From Archangium gephyra (GTDB lineage: Bacteria; Myxococcota; Myxococcia; Myxococcales; Myxococcaceae), in contig NZ_CP011509.1 of the NCBI RefSeq assembly GCF_001027285.1, forward strand, positions 11,308,501 to 11,372,500: a stretch of 64,000 nt of DNA, read 5' to 3'. The notes beneath the pieces were generated by a model that searched no databases, was not told the origin of the DNA, and saw only the letters and a list, made by a program, of their open reading frames with translations. How positions within the stretch are numbered: the stretch's first letter is position 1; each line of letters opens with the position of its first letter. Position numbers and translations under genes: made by a program. Below are positions 52,803-63,499 of this stretch, in pieces.

Positions 52803-54306
52803 GAGGCGTGGGCCCGGCGCTCGCGCTCGACGAGGGCCCGGTCCGCGGCGAAGGCGGTGAGCACGGCCACCAGCCACACGCAGGCGAGCAGCCCCAGGTT
52901 CATCTTCGTCTCCTGCACCGAGTAGTCGTAGTCGCTGAAGTTGGCCACCCCGACGAAGGGGTTGAGCAGGTTGAAGAGCGGGTCATCCACGCGCTGGTCG
53001 AAGAGGACGGCCAGCAGCGGAAGCAGCGCGCTGGCCAGGCCCGCCATCGCGAAGAAGAGGACGCGCACCACCGCCGGGGAGGCGAGCCGGTCCGAGCTCG
53101 GCAGGCGCCCCACCACCAGCGGCAGCGACAGGTAGAGGATGGCGTAGGCCGGCGCGGCGAGCACCCCGAGCAGATGGGCGTGGGAGGAGTCGGAGCTGGA
53201 GCTGTTCAGGGACAGGAAGAAGAACCCCATGCACAGCGCCGTCCAGCCGAGCACCAGCAGCACGATGAGCCGGAAGCCCCGCACCGCGCCCGGACGCAGG
53301 AGGGACCAGGGCCGCGTGAGGACACGCAGCGCCCGGGCCTGTCCATCCACGTCCGTGGCCACGAAGATGCCGATGACGCACAAGTGCAGACACCCCAGGA
53401 CGCTCGTCGCCGCGGCCGCGGCCGTCGGTGGGGTGTCCCACAGCCACAGTCCCATCACCAGCGCGCCGGTGAGCACCATCTGCACCGTGAGCGCCAGCCG
53501 GGGGCCGCGCGTGTAGTTCTCCGTGGAGAGCGACAGGCGCGCGGCGGCCGTCTCGAAGAGCAGCCACCCGTAGGAGAACATCACCCAGAGGCAGATGCCC
53601 GTGGCGAGGAGGAAGCCATTCTCGCGCACGACGGAGCGGTAGCCCTGCTCGCTCAGGAAGAAGGCGGCGATCAGCCCGTACATCAGCGCCATGCCCAGCG
53701 TGCCCAGCAGCACGAGGTTCACCAGGGCGCGGCCGATGCGTCCATCCGCGAGCGTGGCCACGCACACCGCCACCACGGTGAGGAAGAGGAGCCAGCTGGC
53801 GCCCAGCCCGAGCACCAGGAGGATGGTCGGCAGGTCGATGCCGTTGAGGTAGTAGCTGAAGAGGAGGAAGGGCCCCACGGCGGAGGCGTACAGCCCGGCC
53901 TGCACCAGGAAGGAGGCCACCTTGCCGCGGAGAATCCGCCGGGGCCCCAGGCCGGTGAGGATGAGCAGCACCCACGTCTCGTCCTCGCGCTCGCGCGCCA
54001 GCGAGCGGTAGGCGCTGTAGGGGATGATGAAGAAGTGCACCATCGCCAGGCAGACGTAGAAGCCGAAGAAGAAGCCCTGGCCCTGGGTGGAGAGCCCGTC
54101 TTCCCGCGAGGTGGCGTAGGCCACCATGGAGAGGATGAAGCAGGAGAGCAGCATCAGCCCGAAGCTCACCCAGAAGACGCGAGAGCGGACGCCCTGGCGC
54201 ACCTCCTTCACCACCAGCGGGTTGAGCCGGTCCCCCAGCCGCTCCAGCAGTCCGGGCCGGGCCTCCTCGCGCGGGGCGGTGCCCGCGGTGTCCGTGGCGA
54301 GCGCGC

Positions 54307-54310
<4 letters not shown>
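52799..54310 (-). CDS. ABC-2-type transporter permease
   Basis: A 503-residue inner-membrane protein with about 12 hydrophobic helices, beginning with the cytoplasmic RLNPLVVKEVRQGVRSRVFW typical of ABC-2 permeases of the gliding/MoxR-associated type. SLAREREDETWVLLILTG is also characteristic. The GTG start overlaps the ATPase stop (GTGA), tying it to that gene. Substrate unknown. Confidence 0.88.
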
Positions 54311-55283
<973 letters not shown>

Positions 55284-55287
<4 letters not shown>

Positions 55288-57107
55288 GGTGCGTCCACCC
55301 TTCCGCGCACGAAGTGCAGGCCCTCGTGCAGCTCCACCGGGAGCGCCGACAAGGGCAGCAGTCCCGGTCCCCCCAGCTTCGCGGCGAACCCCCCCTCCGG
55401 AAGCGGCTCGTCCAGCGTGCGCCAGGCCACGCGAGAGAAGCGGTGATTCACGGACGCGGAGAAGTCCACCACCTGGAGGAAGGACACCTTGTCCCCGGTA
55501 GCGGGCGCCAGCGTGGCCTCGCCCTCGGCGCCGTCGGCGAGTGCCGGCAGTTGCCACAGCTTGCCACCGAGCCGCACGTGACCCGACGCCAGCGGCGCGC
55601 CGAGCGCGTTCTGCACGCGCAGCCCCTGGCCCTCGCGGCGCACGGTGAGCCGGGCCCGCGAGGGCAGCATCGCCACCTCGCCCCACTCGCGGTAGGTGCG
55701 CGAGGGCAGGAAGCCGCCCGTCACCGCCATGCCATTCGTCCAGTCCGCCTCGGTGGCCTGCGACTCCCAGTCCACGTCCGGCCCGAGCAGCGCGGCCATG
55801 GCCGGGACGTGCAGGCCCTCCGGCTCCAGGTTGGCGTAGTAGCCGCCGACGCCCACCATCAACGCCCGGTCCCGGTCCCGGTCCAGCCAGATGAGGCTGT
55901 AGCGGGCGGCGTGGATGACGAAGCCCTCCACGAGCACGGACCAGGCGACGATGGCCAGGCACGTGACGAGCGCCACCGAGGGCACGGCGATGAGCAGCGC
56001 CACGGGCCCCTTGCGCCGGGCGAGCATGAGGCCTCCGGGCCCCACCGCCAGCACGAAGAGGGTGATGAGGAGCAGGAAGCGGCCCACCGGCGCCTGGACG
56101 CCGGGCAGCAGCGGCGCCTCGCCGTTGTTCAGCAGGTGGTTGCTGTTGAAGGGCCCGCGCTGCCAGCTCGGAGGAGGGCCCGCGGGAGCGACGACACTCA
56201 CGGGAGCCTGGGCAGGCTCCTCCAGGAGGTTCACGTCGGCGAGCAACCCGTCACCGCACTCCTGCGCCTTCGCGCACACCCGCAGCCGGCCGAAGCCATA
56301 GGGGAGCACGCCCGTGGGCGTCTGGGTGAGCAGCGGCAGACGCGCCACCACATCGCGCGGAGGACGGAGGAGGACCAGGTGGCCACCGGTGGCGGCGTAG
56401 GCCTCGAGCGCGCTCCAGGCATCCGCCGGAATCGCGGTGACGTCCCCGGCCACCACCACCATCCGGTGGCCCACGTAGAGGGCGAGCTCGCGCGGCGCGT
56501 CCTGCGGCGGGATGAAGCGCACCGACAGCTTCGGCTTGTCCTTCACGCGGGGCAGCTTCGTGCCCGACTGGAAGGCCTGCTCCGAGCCCAGCACGAGCAC
56601 CGGCTGGCCCGACGGGTCCACCGAGTAGAAGTTGAAGGAGCGGAAGGCACCGCCCGGACTGCTCAGGCGCACCAGGCCGCCCTGCGCGGTGCTGGGAACC
56701 GGAATCCAGGCGGAGAGCCGCTGGCGGGCCCCCACCTCCACCTGCCGCGTGGACACCTGGGAGCGGCCTACCCGCTGCGACTCGACGCGGATGCTCACGG
56801 CATGCGGGGTGGCGCCCGGGTTGAAGAGCACCACCTCCAGGGGGATGTAGCCGCCCGCGGGGCGCAGCACGCTGTTGAGCACCGTGGCCTTCAGGGCGCT
56901 CTCGGACAACTCCACCGCCTGGCCCGGCACCTCCTCGTAGCCGGGAACCCAGTTCGCGTCGTGCTCCTCGGCGTCCTCCTCGTCGCTGGCGGGCTCCTCC
57001 TCGACGGCCGGGGCCACCACCGCCGTGGGCTCGGTGGCCACCGCGAGCGTGGGGCTCAGTCCCAGCAGCAGGGCGAGGAGGAGCGCGGCGCGAAGACGCT
57101 CACGCAC
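55284..57107 (-). CDS. Exported membrane-anchored protein of the MoxR/ABC locus, unknown function
   Basis: A 607-residue protein with a signal peptide (LRAALLLALLLGLSPTLAVA), an acidic linker, a large periplasmic beta-rich domain, and two membrane helices at about 345-400 (GRFLLLITLFVLAVGPGGLM; ALLIAVPSVALVTCLAIVAW) followed by a C-terminal beta-rich domain. The GYFAATGGHLVLL-type segment (EAYAATGGHLVLLRPP, ~240) recalls DUF4350/amidotransferase-like gliding proteins. The GTG start overlaps the MoxR stop by 8 bp; the stop overlaps the ABC ATPase start. Confidence 0.78.
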
Positions 57108-58095
57108 GGGGCACCTCGGGAACGGCCTGCAGCAGGGCGCGCACCACGTCCAGGGTCCCCACCTTCTCCAGCGAGGCCTCGTAGGCGAGCACCAGGCGGT
57201 GGTTGAGGACGGCGGGAGCGGCGGCCACCACCTCGTCGAAGCCCACGTTGGGCTTGCCCCGTATCAACGCGAGCGCCCGTCCGGCCGCGGCCAGCGCCAG
57301 CGCCGCGCGAGGGCTGGCCCCATAGCGCACGAAGCGGCGCACCGGCTCCGGCGCGCCCGGGCCACGCGGGTCGCTCGCCTCCACCAGCCGGCCGATGAAG
57401 TCCGCCACCGGCACCGGCAGGTGCACCCGGTCCACCGCGGCGAAGAGCGAGGCGAGGCCCTCGGCGTCCGTCACCGAGGGCAGCACGGGTGGAGTGCCGC
57501 GCACGCGCGTGGTGAGCAGGGTGGTGAGCGTCTTCGCCCCCACGGGCGGCACCTGGACGCGGAAGAGGAAGCGGTCCAGCTGCGCCTCGGGCAGCGGGTA
57601 GGTGCCCTCCAGCTCGATGGGGTTCTGCGTGGCGAGCACGAAGAAGGGCTCGGGCAGCGGGCGCGTCTGGCCGAGCACCGTCACGCTGCGCTCCTGCATG
57701 GCCTCCAGCAGCGCGGACTGCGTCTTGGGGCTGGAGCGGTTGATTTCATCCGCGAGCACCACGTTGGCGAAGAGGGGGCCCTCGCGGAAGGTGAACTCCC
57801 GGCGGCCCTCGCCCTCGAGGACGTAGGTGCCGGTGATGTCGCCGGGCAGCAGGTCCGGGGTGAACTGGATGCGGCGGAAGGGCAGTCCAAGCAGCCGCGC
57901 GAGCGCCTTGCACAGCTCCGTCTTGCCCAGGCCCGGCAGGCCCTCCAGCAGCACGTGGCCGCGCGCGAGCACCGCCGCCGTCACCTGCTCCACCACCTGC
58001 GTCTGGTCGAGCAACACCTGATTCAGCCCCTTCTGGAGCTGCGCCACCCTCTCCACCGCGCCCTGCACCTCGGCGGGGCTCAACAGTTCCGACAC
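57100..58095 (-). CDS. MoxR-family AAA+ ATPase
   Basis: A 331-residue cytoplasmic AAA+ protein with Walker A GLPGLGKTELCKALA (~53), Walker B ANVVLADEINRSSPKTQSAL (~115), sensor 1 FVLATQNPIELEGTYPLPEA and the C-terminal lid (SPRAALALAAAGRALALIRG). MoxR ATPases are thought to act as chaperones that load metals or assemble complexes together with VWA proteins. The GTG start has AGGAG upstream. It is the second gene of the operon starting at 59522. Confidence 0.93.
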   Translation of the reverse strand: MSELLSPAEVQGAVERVAQLQKGLNQVLLDQTQVVEQVTAAVLARGHVLLEGLPGLGKTELCKALARLLGLPFRRIQFTPDLLPGDITGTYVLEGEGRREFTFREGPLFANVVLADEINRSSPKTQSALLEAMQERSVTVLGQTRPLPEPFFVLATQNPIELEGTYPLPEAQLDRFLFRVQVPPVGAKTLTTLLTTRVRGTPPVLPSVTDAEGLASLFAAVDRVHLPVPVADFIGRLVEASDPRGPGAPEPVRRFVRYGASPRAALALAAAGRALALIRGKPNVGFDEVVAAAPAVLNHRLVLAYEASLEKVGTLDVVRALLQAVPEVPRA

Positions 58096-58109
58096 GGCCG
58101 ACTCCTCTC

Positions 58110-59522
58110 CTAGGGTTCCCCCCCGAAATACCGCTTCACCAGGTCCCGGTTGCGGGGCAGCAGCGGCCCCGCCGAATGTCCCGCCTCCGCGTCGCCCTGG
58201 GCACCCGTCCCCTGCCCGCCGCCGCCTCCTCCACGGCCCTCGCTCCGCTGCGGTTCCGCGGAGCGCAGGCCCCACAGGCCCTGTGCCTCGCCGCCCTGCC
58301 CCTTCGGCAGCGGCTTGAAGTCGAGCCGCTCCGGATCCATCTCCGCCTTGTCGCCGAAGACGAGCGGCTGGCTCTCCCCACCCCGTGACACGCCGCCCTT
58401 GCCCGGCCGCGTCTGGCGGCTCGCGTGGCCGTCCTGGCGACCCTGCCCCTCGCCCTCGCCCTCGCCTTCTCCTGGCCGCGAGCCATTGCGCCCATTGCGC
58501 CCGTTGCCCTGGCCGAAGCGCTGCTCCAGCTCGCGTTGGCGGCGCTCGAGCGTCTCGCGCAGGCTGGCCACCTCATCACGCGAGCGAGCACCTCCGCTGC
58601 CGCCCTGCTTCGCCTCGGCCTGGCCGCGGGTGCCCCCATCCCCCGCGCCCGGGGCTCCCCCGCTATTGCCGGAGGCGGGGTTCCCCTCCTCCTGGCCCTG
58701 CTGCTGCCGCTGCGCGGCGGTGTCGGAGCCCAGCGCCATCAGCGCGTTCTCAAGGGCCTCGCGCTCCCGGGTGGCGGCCTCGGCTCCGGCGGCGGCGTCC
58801 AGCGACTCCTCCAGCTCGCGAGCGGCCTCGGAGGCGGTGGCCAGCTCGGCGGCGGCCTTGGCGGCGCGGGCCTCCAGCGACTTCTCCAGGCTGTCGGCGG
58901 CCTCCCAGTCGGTGCTGTCGAAGCGGCCCTCGGCGACCTCCTCGGACAGCCGGCGCAGCTCCTCCTCCAACGGAGCGCCCAGCGGCTCCTCGCGGGCGAG
59001 CGCCTCGGCCTTGGCCTGCACGGCGGCCACCTTCGCCGCGGCGGCCGCGTTGGCGGGGCCCACCCGGCGCGCGGGCAGCGGCAGGAGGAAGCCCACCGCG
59101 AGGAAGGCGAGCGCCGCGAGCAACGCCCCCACCGGGCGCTTCCAGGCCACGGGCGGGAGTGTCACCGCCCGGGCGTACTGGTTGGCGGAGAGCTCCCACT
59201 CGCCCACGGGGCGCTCCAGCCGGGTGAGCAGCAAGCCGCCCGCGCCGGCCGAGCGATCCGCCAGCACCGCCGCGTGGGTCAGGGACACGCTCCGGGCGCG
59301 GGCCCGGACGAAGCACCACGCACCCGCGGCGAGCAGCGGCACGGGAAGCACCCAGGCGGCGGCATCGCGCCACAACAGCCGGGCCAGCACACAGCCCGTG
59401 GCGGCGGCCCACACGGGAGCCACCGCCGCCTCCGTCCAGAGGACGGCATTGAGACGCCGCCGTACGCGCCGGACGGGAGCGAGGACGAGGGCCTGCAGGC
59501 GGCGTTCATCGCTGGCGGGCAT
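58110..59522 (-). CDS. Membrane protein with long Ala/Glu coiled coil
   Basis: A 470-residue protein with three or four N-terminal helices (WTEAAVAPVWAAATGCVLAR, AAWVLPVPLLAAGAWCFV, VGALLAALAFLAVGFLLPL), an Ala/Glu-rich coiled coil (~160-280) and a Gly/Gln/Glu-rich disordered tail including GEGEGEGEGQGRQDG. It resembles the large uncharacterised coiled-coil proteins that head MoxR/gliding operons. It lies 14 bp upstream of moxR and should be the first gene of that operon. Confidence 0.8.
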   Translation of the reverse strand: MPASDERRLQALVLAPVRRVRRRLNAVLWTEAAVAPVWAAATGCVLARLLWRDAAAWVLPVPLLAAGAWCFVRARARSVSLTHAAVLADRSAGAGGLLLTRLERPVGEWELSANQYARAVTLPPVAWKRPVGALLAALAFLAVGFLLPLPARRVGPANAAAAAKVAAVQAKAEALAREEPLGAPLEEELRRLSEEVAEGRFDSTDWEAADSLEKSLEARAAKAAAELATASEAARELEESLDAAAGAEAATREREALENALMALGSDTAAQRQQQGQEEGNPASGNSGGAPGAGDGGTRGQAEAKQGGSGGARSRDEVASLRETLERRQRELEQRFGQGNGRNGRNGSRPGEGEGEGEGQGRQDGHASRQTRPGKGGVSRGGESQPLVFGDKAEMDPERLDFKPLPKGQGGEAQGLWGLRSAEPQRSEGRGGGGGGQGTGAQGDAEAGHSAGPLLPRNRDLVKRYFGGEP

Positions 59523-59567
59523 GAGGGCTCCGAGTCTCGGACACTCGGCGGCCCTTCCACAAGCCAC

Positions 59568-61103
59568 CTACTCCAGGGAGAAGGCGAAGAACTTGTCGTT
59601 GGCCGTCCCCATGCCGAAGCGCCCGTAGCCCGAGCCCCAGTAGACGGAGCCCTCCACCACGGCGGCACCGGCGTTGACGGAGCCACCGGCGGTGAAGTCC
59701 CAGAGGGTCTCCCCCGTCCGCGCGTCCAGGGCGTACATGTGGCCCTCGGCATCCAACGAGCCCGCGTAGACGACGCCGTTGGCCACCGTCACCGGCCCCA
59801 TGGGCATGGACTCCTGGGGGTCTGCCTTCTGCCAGAGGATCTCCCCGGTGGCCGCATCGAGCGCGGTCCACGAGCCCCAGGTGATGCGCTCTCCCGAGAC
59901 GAGCGTGTGGGGCTTCTTGTTCCAGTTGACGTTGCCCACGTAGATGCGCTCGCCGTCGGTGGCCGAGCCCCACATGATGCCGCCCGAGGAGCCGCCCGGC
60001 CCCACCAGCTTGTTCCAGACGACGGCGCCGGAGTCCGGATCCAACGCCCAGAAGATGCCGCTCTTCTGCCCGGCGCCGATCAACTCGCGCTTGCCGCCGC
60101 CCGGGGTGTTGGCGGTGAAGAGCATGACGCCCTGGCCGAAGTCATAGTCGGGACCCACGGGCGAGGGACACCACGGCTGGGGATCCAACGAGCAGGCGAA
60201 GTTCCACGCGTCGAAGCCCTGCAACCGCCGGCCCCACTTCACGGCGCCCGAGTCCAGGTCCAGCGACACGAACGCATCGATGTAGTCCTCCGTGGCCAGG
60301 CAGCTCTCGGCGGCCTCGGGAGGAGAGGACTCGATGCAGGCCTCCACAGCGTCGGGGACCTCGTAGTTGTTGCCGGTGGTGACGTAGAGGCTGTTGCGCT
60401 TCGTATCCACCACCAGGGTGTTGCTCCACACGGCGCCGCCGCTGTAGCCCTCGGGCACCATGTACGCCTGCCACCGCCGCTCGCCGGTGGCGAGGTCCAC
60501 GGCCACCACACTGCCGCGGAAGGTGCAGCAGACGTAGGAGGGGTCCGCGGTGAAGGCCTCCTCCATGGAGGAGACGCCCACGTAGACGCGCCCGTCGTGG
60601 ACGATGGGCGACTGGGTGATGACGGCCGCCGGATGCGGATCCACCTGCGTCTTCCACAGTAGCTCGCCGCTGTGCTTGTCGAGCGCGATGAGATGGCCGC
60701 CCTGCTGCGAGCCGAGGATGAGCCGGTTGCCCACCACCGCGGGCGTCACGCGCGAGACGGAGTCCGGCACGCCCGTGTACTCGGAGATGGCGTGGGACCA
60801 GAGGACGCGCCCCGAGCGCGCCTCCAGCTTCCACAGCTTGCCGCCCCAGTCGGGGAAGTAGACGGCGCCAGCCTCCACCGCCGGAGTGGCCGAGATGGAG
60901 CCCGCCGCCGAGAAGACCCAGCGGGGCTTCAGGCCCGGCACGTTCCGCCGGCTCAGCACGCGCTCCGACTCCTGGTGGCGCGTGTTGGACAGGTTGAGCC
61001 CCGCCAACGTCCACTCCGCCGGTTTCGCACCGGGCTCGCACGCCAGCACCGCGACGAGACCCAACACCAACGACATCCCCCTTCGAAACACTCTTCCCTG
61101 CAT
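59568..61103 (-). CDS. PQQ-type beta-propeller lipoprotein (polyvinyl-alcohol-dehydrogenase-like)
   Basis: A 511-residue lipoprotein (MSLVLGLVAVLAC). Repeats such as GGKLWKLEARSGRVLWSHAI, GGHLIALDKHSGELLWKTQV and GHMYALDARTGETLWDFTAG are PQQ-enzyme propeller blades (seven to eight). The adjacent cysteines of YVCCTFRG recall the vicinal pair of quinoprotein dehydrogenases. No CxxCH haem is present. Whether PQQ is bound is not known. A 26-bp palindrome at 61198 lies about 95 bp upstream of the start. Confidence 0.85.
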   Translation of the reverse strand: MQGRVFRRGMSLVLGLVAVLACEPGAKPAEWTLAGLNLSNTRHQESERVLSRRNVPGLKPRWVFSAAGSISATPAVEAGAVYFPDWGGKLWKLEARSGRVLWSHAISEYTGVPDSVSRVTPAVVGNRLILGSQQGGHLIALDKHSGELLWKTQVDPHPAAVITQSPIVHDGRVYVGVSSMEEAFTADPSYVCCTFRGSVVAVDLATGERRWQAYMVPEGYSGGAVWSNTLVVDTKRNSLYVTTGNNYEVPDAVEACIESSPPEAAESCLATEDYIDAFVSLDLDSGAVKWGRRLQGFDAWNFACSLDPQPWCPSPVGPDYDFGQGVMLFTANTPGGGKRELIGAGQKSGIFWALDPDSGAVVWNKLVGPGGSSGGIMWGSATDGERIYVGNVNWNKKPHTLVSGERITWGSWTALDAATGEILWQKADPQESMPMGPVTVANGVVYAGSLDAEGHMYALDARTGETLWDFTAGGSVNAGAAVVEGSVYWGSGYGRFGMGTANDKFFAFSLE

Positions 61104-61197
61104 GCTTCCTCTCTCGACACACGGCTCCATTTGAAGCGCGAGGCAATGTGACCGGGAGGTAGCTGGATTTCAACCAGGCCCGAGCGGTTGGAGAGAA

Positions 61198-61223
61198 TCC
61201 ACTTCTACGTACGTAGAAGTGGA
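61198..61223. promoter_or_regulatory. 26-bp perfect palindrome, copy A
   Basis: The core ACTTCTACGTACGTAGAAGT (61201-61220) is perfectly self-complementary and extends three bases each way. It lies about 95 bp upstream of the PQQ-like gene and 60 bp beyond the stop of the unknown gene at 61283-61960. A near-copy is at 62136-62160. The likely role is an operator for a dimeric regulator. Confidence 0.6.
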
Positions 61224-61249
61224 AGTGAAGAGGGCCGCCGCGGAGGCGA

Positions 61250-61264
61250 TGGCCCGGCGGGCCA
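61250..61264 (-). terminator. Short GC hairpin after the 225-aa gene
   Basis: TGGCCC/GGGCCA stem with a 3-base loop, 18 bp beyond the stop of the minus-strand gene at 61283-61960. No T-run follows. Confidence 0.35.
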
Positions 61265-61282
61265 CCCGGCCCTCAGGGGAGG

Positions 61283-61960
61283 TCAGCTCACTGAGCGTAC
61301 GAGCTTGGGCTGGAGACCATCCATGAGCGCCTCCACGAGCCGCTCCATGTCATCCATGGGGACGCCCTGGATGGTGAGCAGCGTCTTGCCTCCCTGGACG
61401 CTCGTCTTGAGTTGCACGCGCGCGCCCTGGGCGAAGTGCCGCGAGAAACTCTCCCGCATGAAGTCCACGCGGGCCGCGTCTGGCGGAGGCATGGACGGCC
61501 TCGACGGCTTGCGCTTGTGCTTCACCGCGCTGAGCAGTTCCTCCAGGTTGCACTCGGCGAAGGGCTTGGACACCACGGTACCGCCCTCCTGGGGGACGTC
61601 AACGGGCATGGCGCCCACGTCACCGGCCGCGAGCGCGAGGTCCGCCGCCTTCGCGTAGGTGCTCAGCGAGGCCAGTTTCGCCACCCCGTACGCCTTGCAG
61701 GCCTCCTCGGTGAACTGCCGCGCCACGGCGCCGTAGCGGCTCAGGGTCGACTGCGCCAGCTCCTTGAAATTCTGGCTGAAGAACTGCTGGGCGCTGGTGT
61801 ACCCATTCTTCTCCGCCAGCCTGTTGCTCACGGTGTGGTTGTAGAGTCGGCCGATGGCATGGTGCCCGGCGTTGCCCTCGGTCAGGTGGGCGCGGATGGA
61901 ATCGCGCACCTGGACAAGCGTCAGCCCGGACAGGGTGTCACTCTCGTTCATCTCACTCAT
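61283..61960 (-). CDS. Hypothetical protein, possible DNA-binding regulator
   Basis: A 225-residue soluble, mostly helical protein with SALS-like segments (AGHHAIGRLYNHTVSNRLAE, NGYTSAQQFFSQNFKELAQS, YGVAKLASLSTYAKAADLAL), the last reminiscent of a helix-turn-helix but not a clear match. A basic Pro-rich hinge (KHKRKPSRPSMPPP) precedes a C-terminal domain of strands (ARVQLKTSVQGGKTLLTIQG). GGGGAG precedes ATG 61960. It lies between two copies of a palindrome, which would fit an autoregulated repressor; that is inference. Confidence 0.7.
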   Translation of the reverse strand: MSEMNESDTLSGLTLVQVRDSIRAHLTEGNAGHHAIGRLYNHTVSNRLAEKNGYTSAQQFFSQNFKELAQSTLSRYGAVARQFTEEACKAYGVAKLASLSTYAKAADLALAAGDVGAMPVDVPQEGGTVVSKPFAECNLEELLSAVKHKRKPSRPSMPPPDAARVDFMRESFSRHFAQGARVQLKTSVQGGKTLLTIQGVPMDDMERLVEALMDGLQPKLVRSVS

Positions 61961-62135
61961 GGTTGCTCCCCTCGGTATGAGGTCAGCCACGTGAATCGCG
62001 GCTGGCCCCCAGGAGCAGCAAGGCCCAGGCCATGAGCAGGGCCCGTGAACTCGCGGGCTTGCACGAGGCAGCGAGCGCGGAAGGTCTCCATTCGCGATGG
62101 GCAGTCCATGCGCTGAGACAGACAGCCCCCTCTCA

Positions 62136-62160
62136 TCCACTTCCACGTGCGTAGAAGTGA
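62136..62160. promoter_or_regulatory. Imperfect palindrome, copy B
   Basis: TCCACTTCCACGTGCGTAGAAGTGA matches copy A except for two inner bases and the last base of the arm, and is near-palindromic. It lies about 175 bp upstream of the 225-residue gene's start and 80 bp from tRNA-Cys. Confidence 0.55.
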
Positions 62161-62239
62161 AACGGGGGGGTCAGGATTTCGCGCGCGCGCCGTCTCTCTT
62201 CCCAGAGCGATTCGAGGGAGACCTCGGGCGCTCCGATGA

Positions 62240-62312
62240 GGCCCGTTCCGCCCGGGGCGGCGGCGGTCTGCAAAACCGTTGTAGCCGGGTTCGACTCCCG
62301 GACGGGCCTCCA
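62240..62312 (+). tRNA. tRNA-Cys (GCA)
   Basis: Acceptor GGCCCGT (62240-62246) pairs with ACGGGCC (62302-62308); discriminator T and encoded CCA follow. The anticodon stem GCGGT/ACCGT closes the loop CTGCAAA with anticodon GCA; the T-arm is CCGGG TTCGACT CCCGG. A discriminator U and anticodon GCA are the identity elements for cysteine. The D-stem is short (GCC/GGC). Confidence 0.93.
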
Positions 62313-62383
62313 CCTTCTTCATGCACGACGAGGCCCCGGCCCTTCGACTCGCCGGAGCCCCGCGAGGCCGCCACGTCCCGTGG

Positions 62384-63181
62384 CTACTGCTGCTGCTCTT
62401 GCGGCAGCTGCCCGTCCTGGCCGCTCAGGTCCTGACTGCCGCCCGTGCCCTGCTGCGGATTCCGGCTCGTCACGTCCACGCGCAGCGCCGTCGGCTCACC
62501 GCCCACGTCCTGGTACGAGGCGCGCACCTGGCTGCCCTCGGCGATGTCCGCGCTGGAGGCCTGGCGCCCATCCACCAGCACCTGCGTCTGCGCGTTGAGC
62601 TGCAGGCGGATCTGCGGCTGCCCCGCTCCGCCCGCGCTGCTCAGCAGCAGCTCATCCGGGCTCGCGCTCATCACCCGGCCCGTCACCAGCTGCTGCAGCT
62701 GCTGGCTTCCCTGCTGCTGGGCGCTCTGCTGCTGGGTGCGCGCCATCTGCTCCTGCTGCTGCGCGGCCTGCTGCTGCGCCTGCGCCAGCTCCTGCTGCTG
62801 CTGGCGCTGCGCCTCCAGCGCCTGCTGCTGGGACTGCTGGATCTCCGCCTGCGCCTGCGTCGCCTGATTGTTCGCCTGCTGCTGGGTGCGCTGGGCCTCC
62901 TGGAGCTCCTTCTGCGCCTTGGCCTCCGCCTCCTGCAGCTCCTGCCGGGCCTTCTCCACGTCCTGGCGTGCGTCGGCCACCTGCTTCTGCTCGTCAGCGG
63001 CGCGCTCCTGGACGTCCTGGGCCTGCTCCATCGCCTGCCGCGAGCGCTCCTGGGCCGCCTCCACCTGGGCGCGCGCGTCGTTCTGGTTGTCCTGCTGCTG
63101 TTGCTGCCCCTGCTGCTTGCAGCCGGCGGTGACTAGCAACGCGGCCACTCCGGCGGTCCACCACACCGAGCCCTTGAACAT
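62384..63181 (-). CDS. Glutamine-rich coiled-coil lipoprotein
   Basis: A 265-residue lipoprotein (VAALLVTAGCKQQG). Residues ~22-165 are an almost unbroken Gln/Ala/Glu coiled coil rich in CAG/CTG codons (AQQQAAQQQEQMARTQQQS). The C-terminal part (LVTGRVMSASPDELLLSS, IRLQLNAQTQVLVDGRQAS) is a small beta domain like periplasmic DUF-type lipoprotein tails. It is possibly an envelope spacer; function unknown. It diverges from the TonB receptor gene, with 318 bp between. Confidence 0.8.
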   Translation of the reverse strand: MFKGSVWWTAGVAALLVTAGCKQQGQQQQQDNQNDARAQVEAAQERSRQAMEQAQDVQERAADEQKQVADARQDVEKARQELQEAEAKAQKELQEAQRTQQQANNQATQAQAEIQQSQQQALEAQRQQQQELAQAQQQAAQQQEQMARTQQQSAQQQGSQQLQQLVTGRVMSASPDELLLSSAGGAGQPQIRLQLNAQTQVLVDGRQASSADIAEGSQVRASYQDVGGEPTALRVDVTSRNPQQGTGGSQDLSGQDGQLPQEQQQ

Positions 63182-63336
63182 GGACCCCTCCTGTCAGTTA
63201 CGAGACAGGCCAAAGATGGCGCCCATCGGCGCGACGCCAACCCGGAGTGCCCTCGGGGGGGGCTGCTCTGGCCGCCTGCCATCCGGACGTGGGATCAGGG
63301 GACGGCAACACCGGCCGTGAAACCCGGCGGCTGGGG

Positions 63337-63352
63337 CGCGAAAATTTTCGCG
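63337..63352. promoter_or_regulatory. 16-bp perfect palindrome upstream of the TonB-dependent receptor gene
   Basis: CGCGAAAATTTTCGCG is perfectly self-complementary and strikingly AT-rich in its centre for this genome. It lies about 150 bp upstream of the receptor start, in the 318-bp spacer between divergent genes; the rest of that spacer shows nothing clear. Possible operator. Confidence 0.5.
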
Positions 63353-63499
63353 TCACCGGAAACCGAGCCCTAGCATACACGGTTTTCCGTTGGATTAGCG
63401 ACGTTGACGGTAGGCCCTCTTCCCACACACGATTCGCGGCCAACGGCAGCCCGTACAGGGGGGCCGCTCCATCCGCAGCAACGTTGAGGTGAAGAGCGA

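Noticed and set aside
62240-62312. tRNA-Cys as the attachment site of an integrated element
   Set aside because: No integrase and no repeat of the tRNA 3' end within the window.
61957-62322. 121-codon minus-strand frame overlapping the tRNA
   Set aside because: Covers the tRNA on the opposite strand, has no ribosome site and no recognisable protein pattern.
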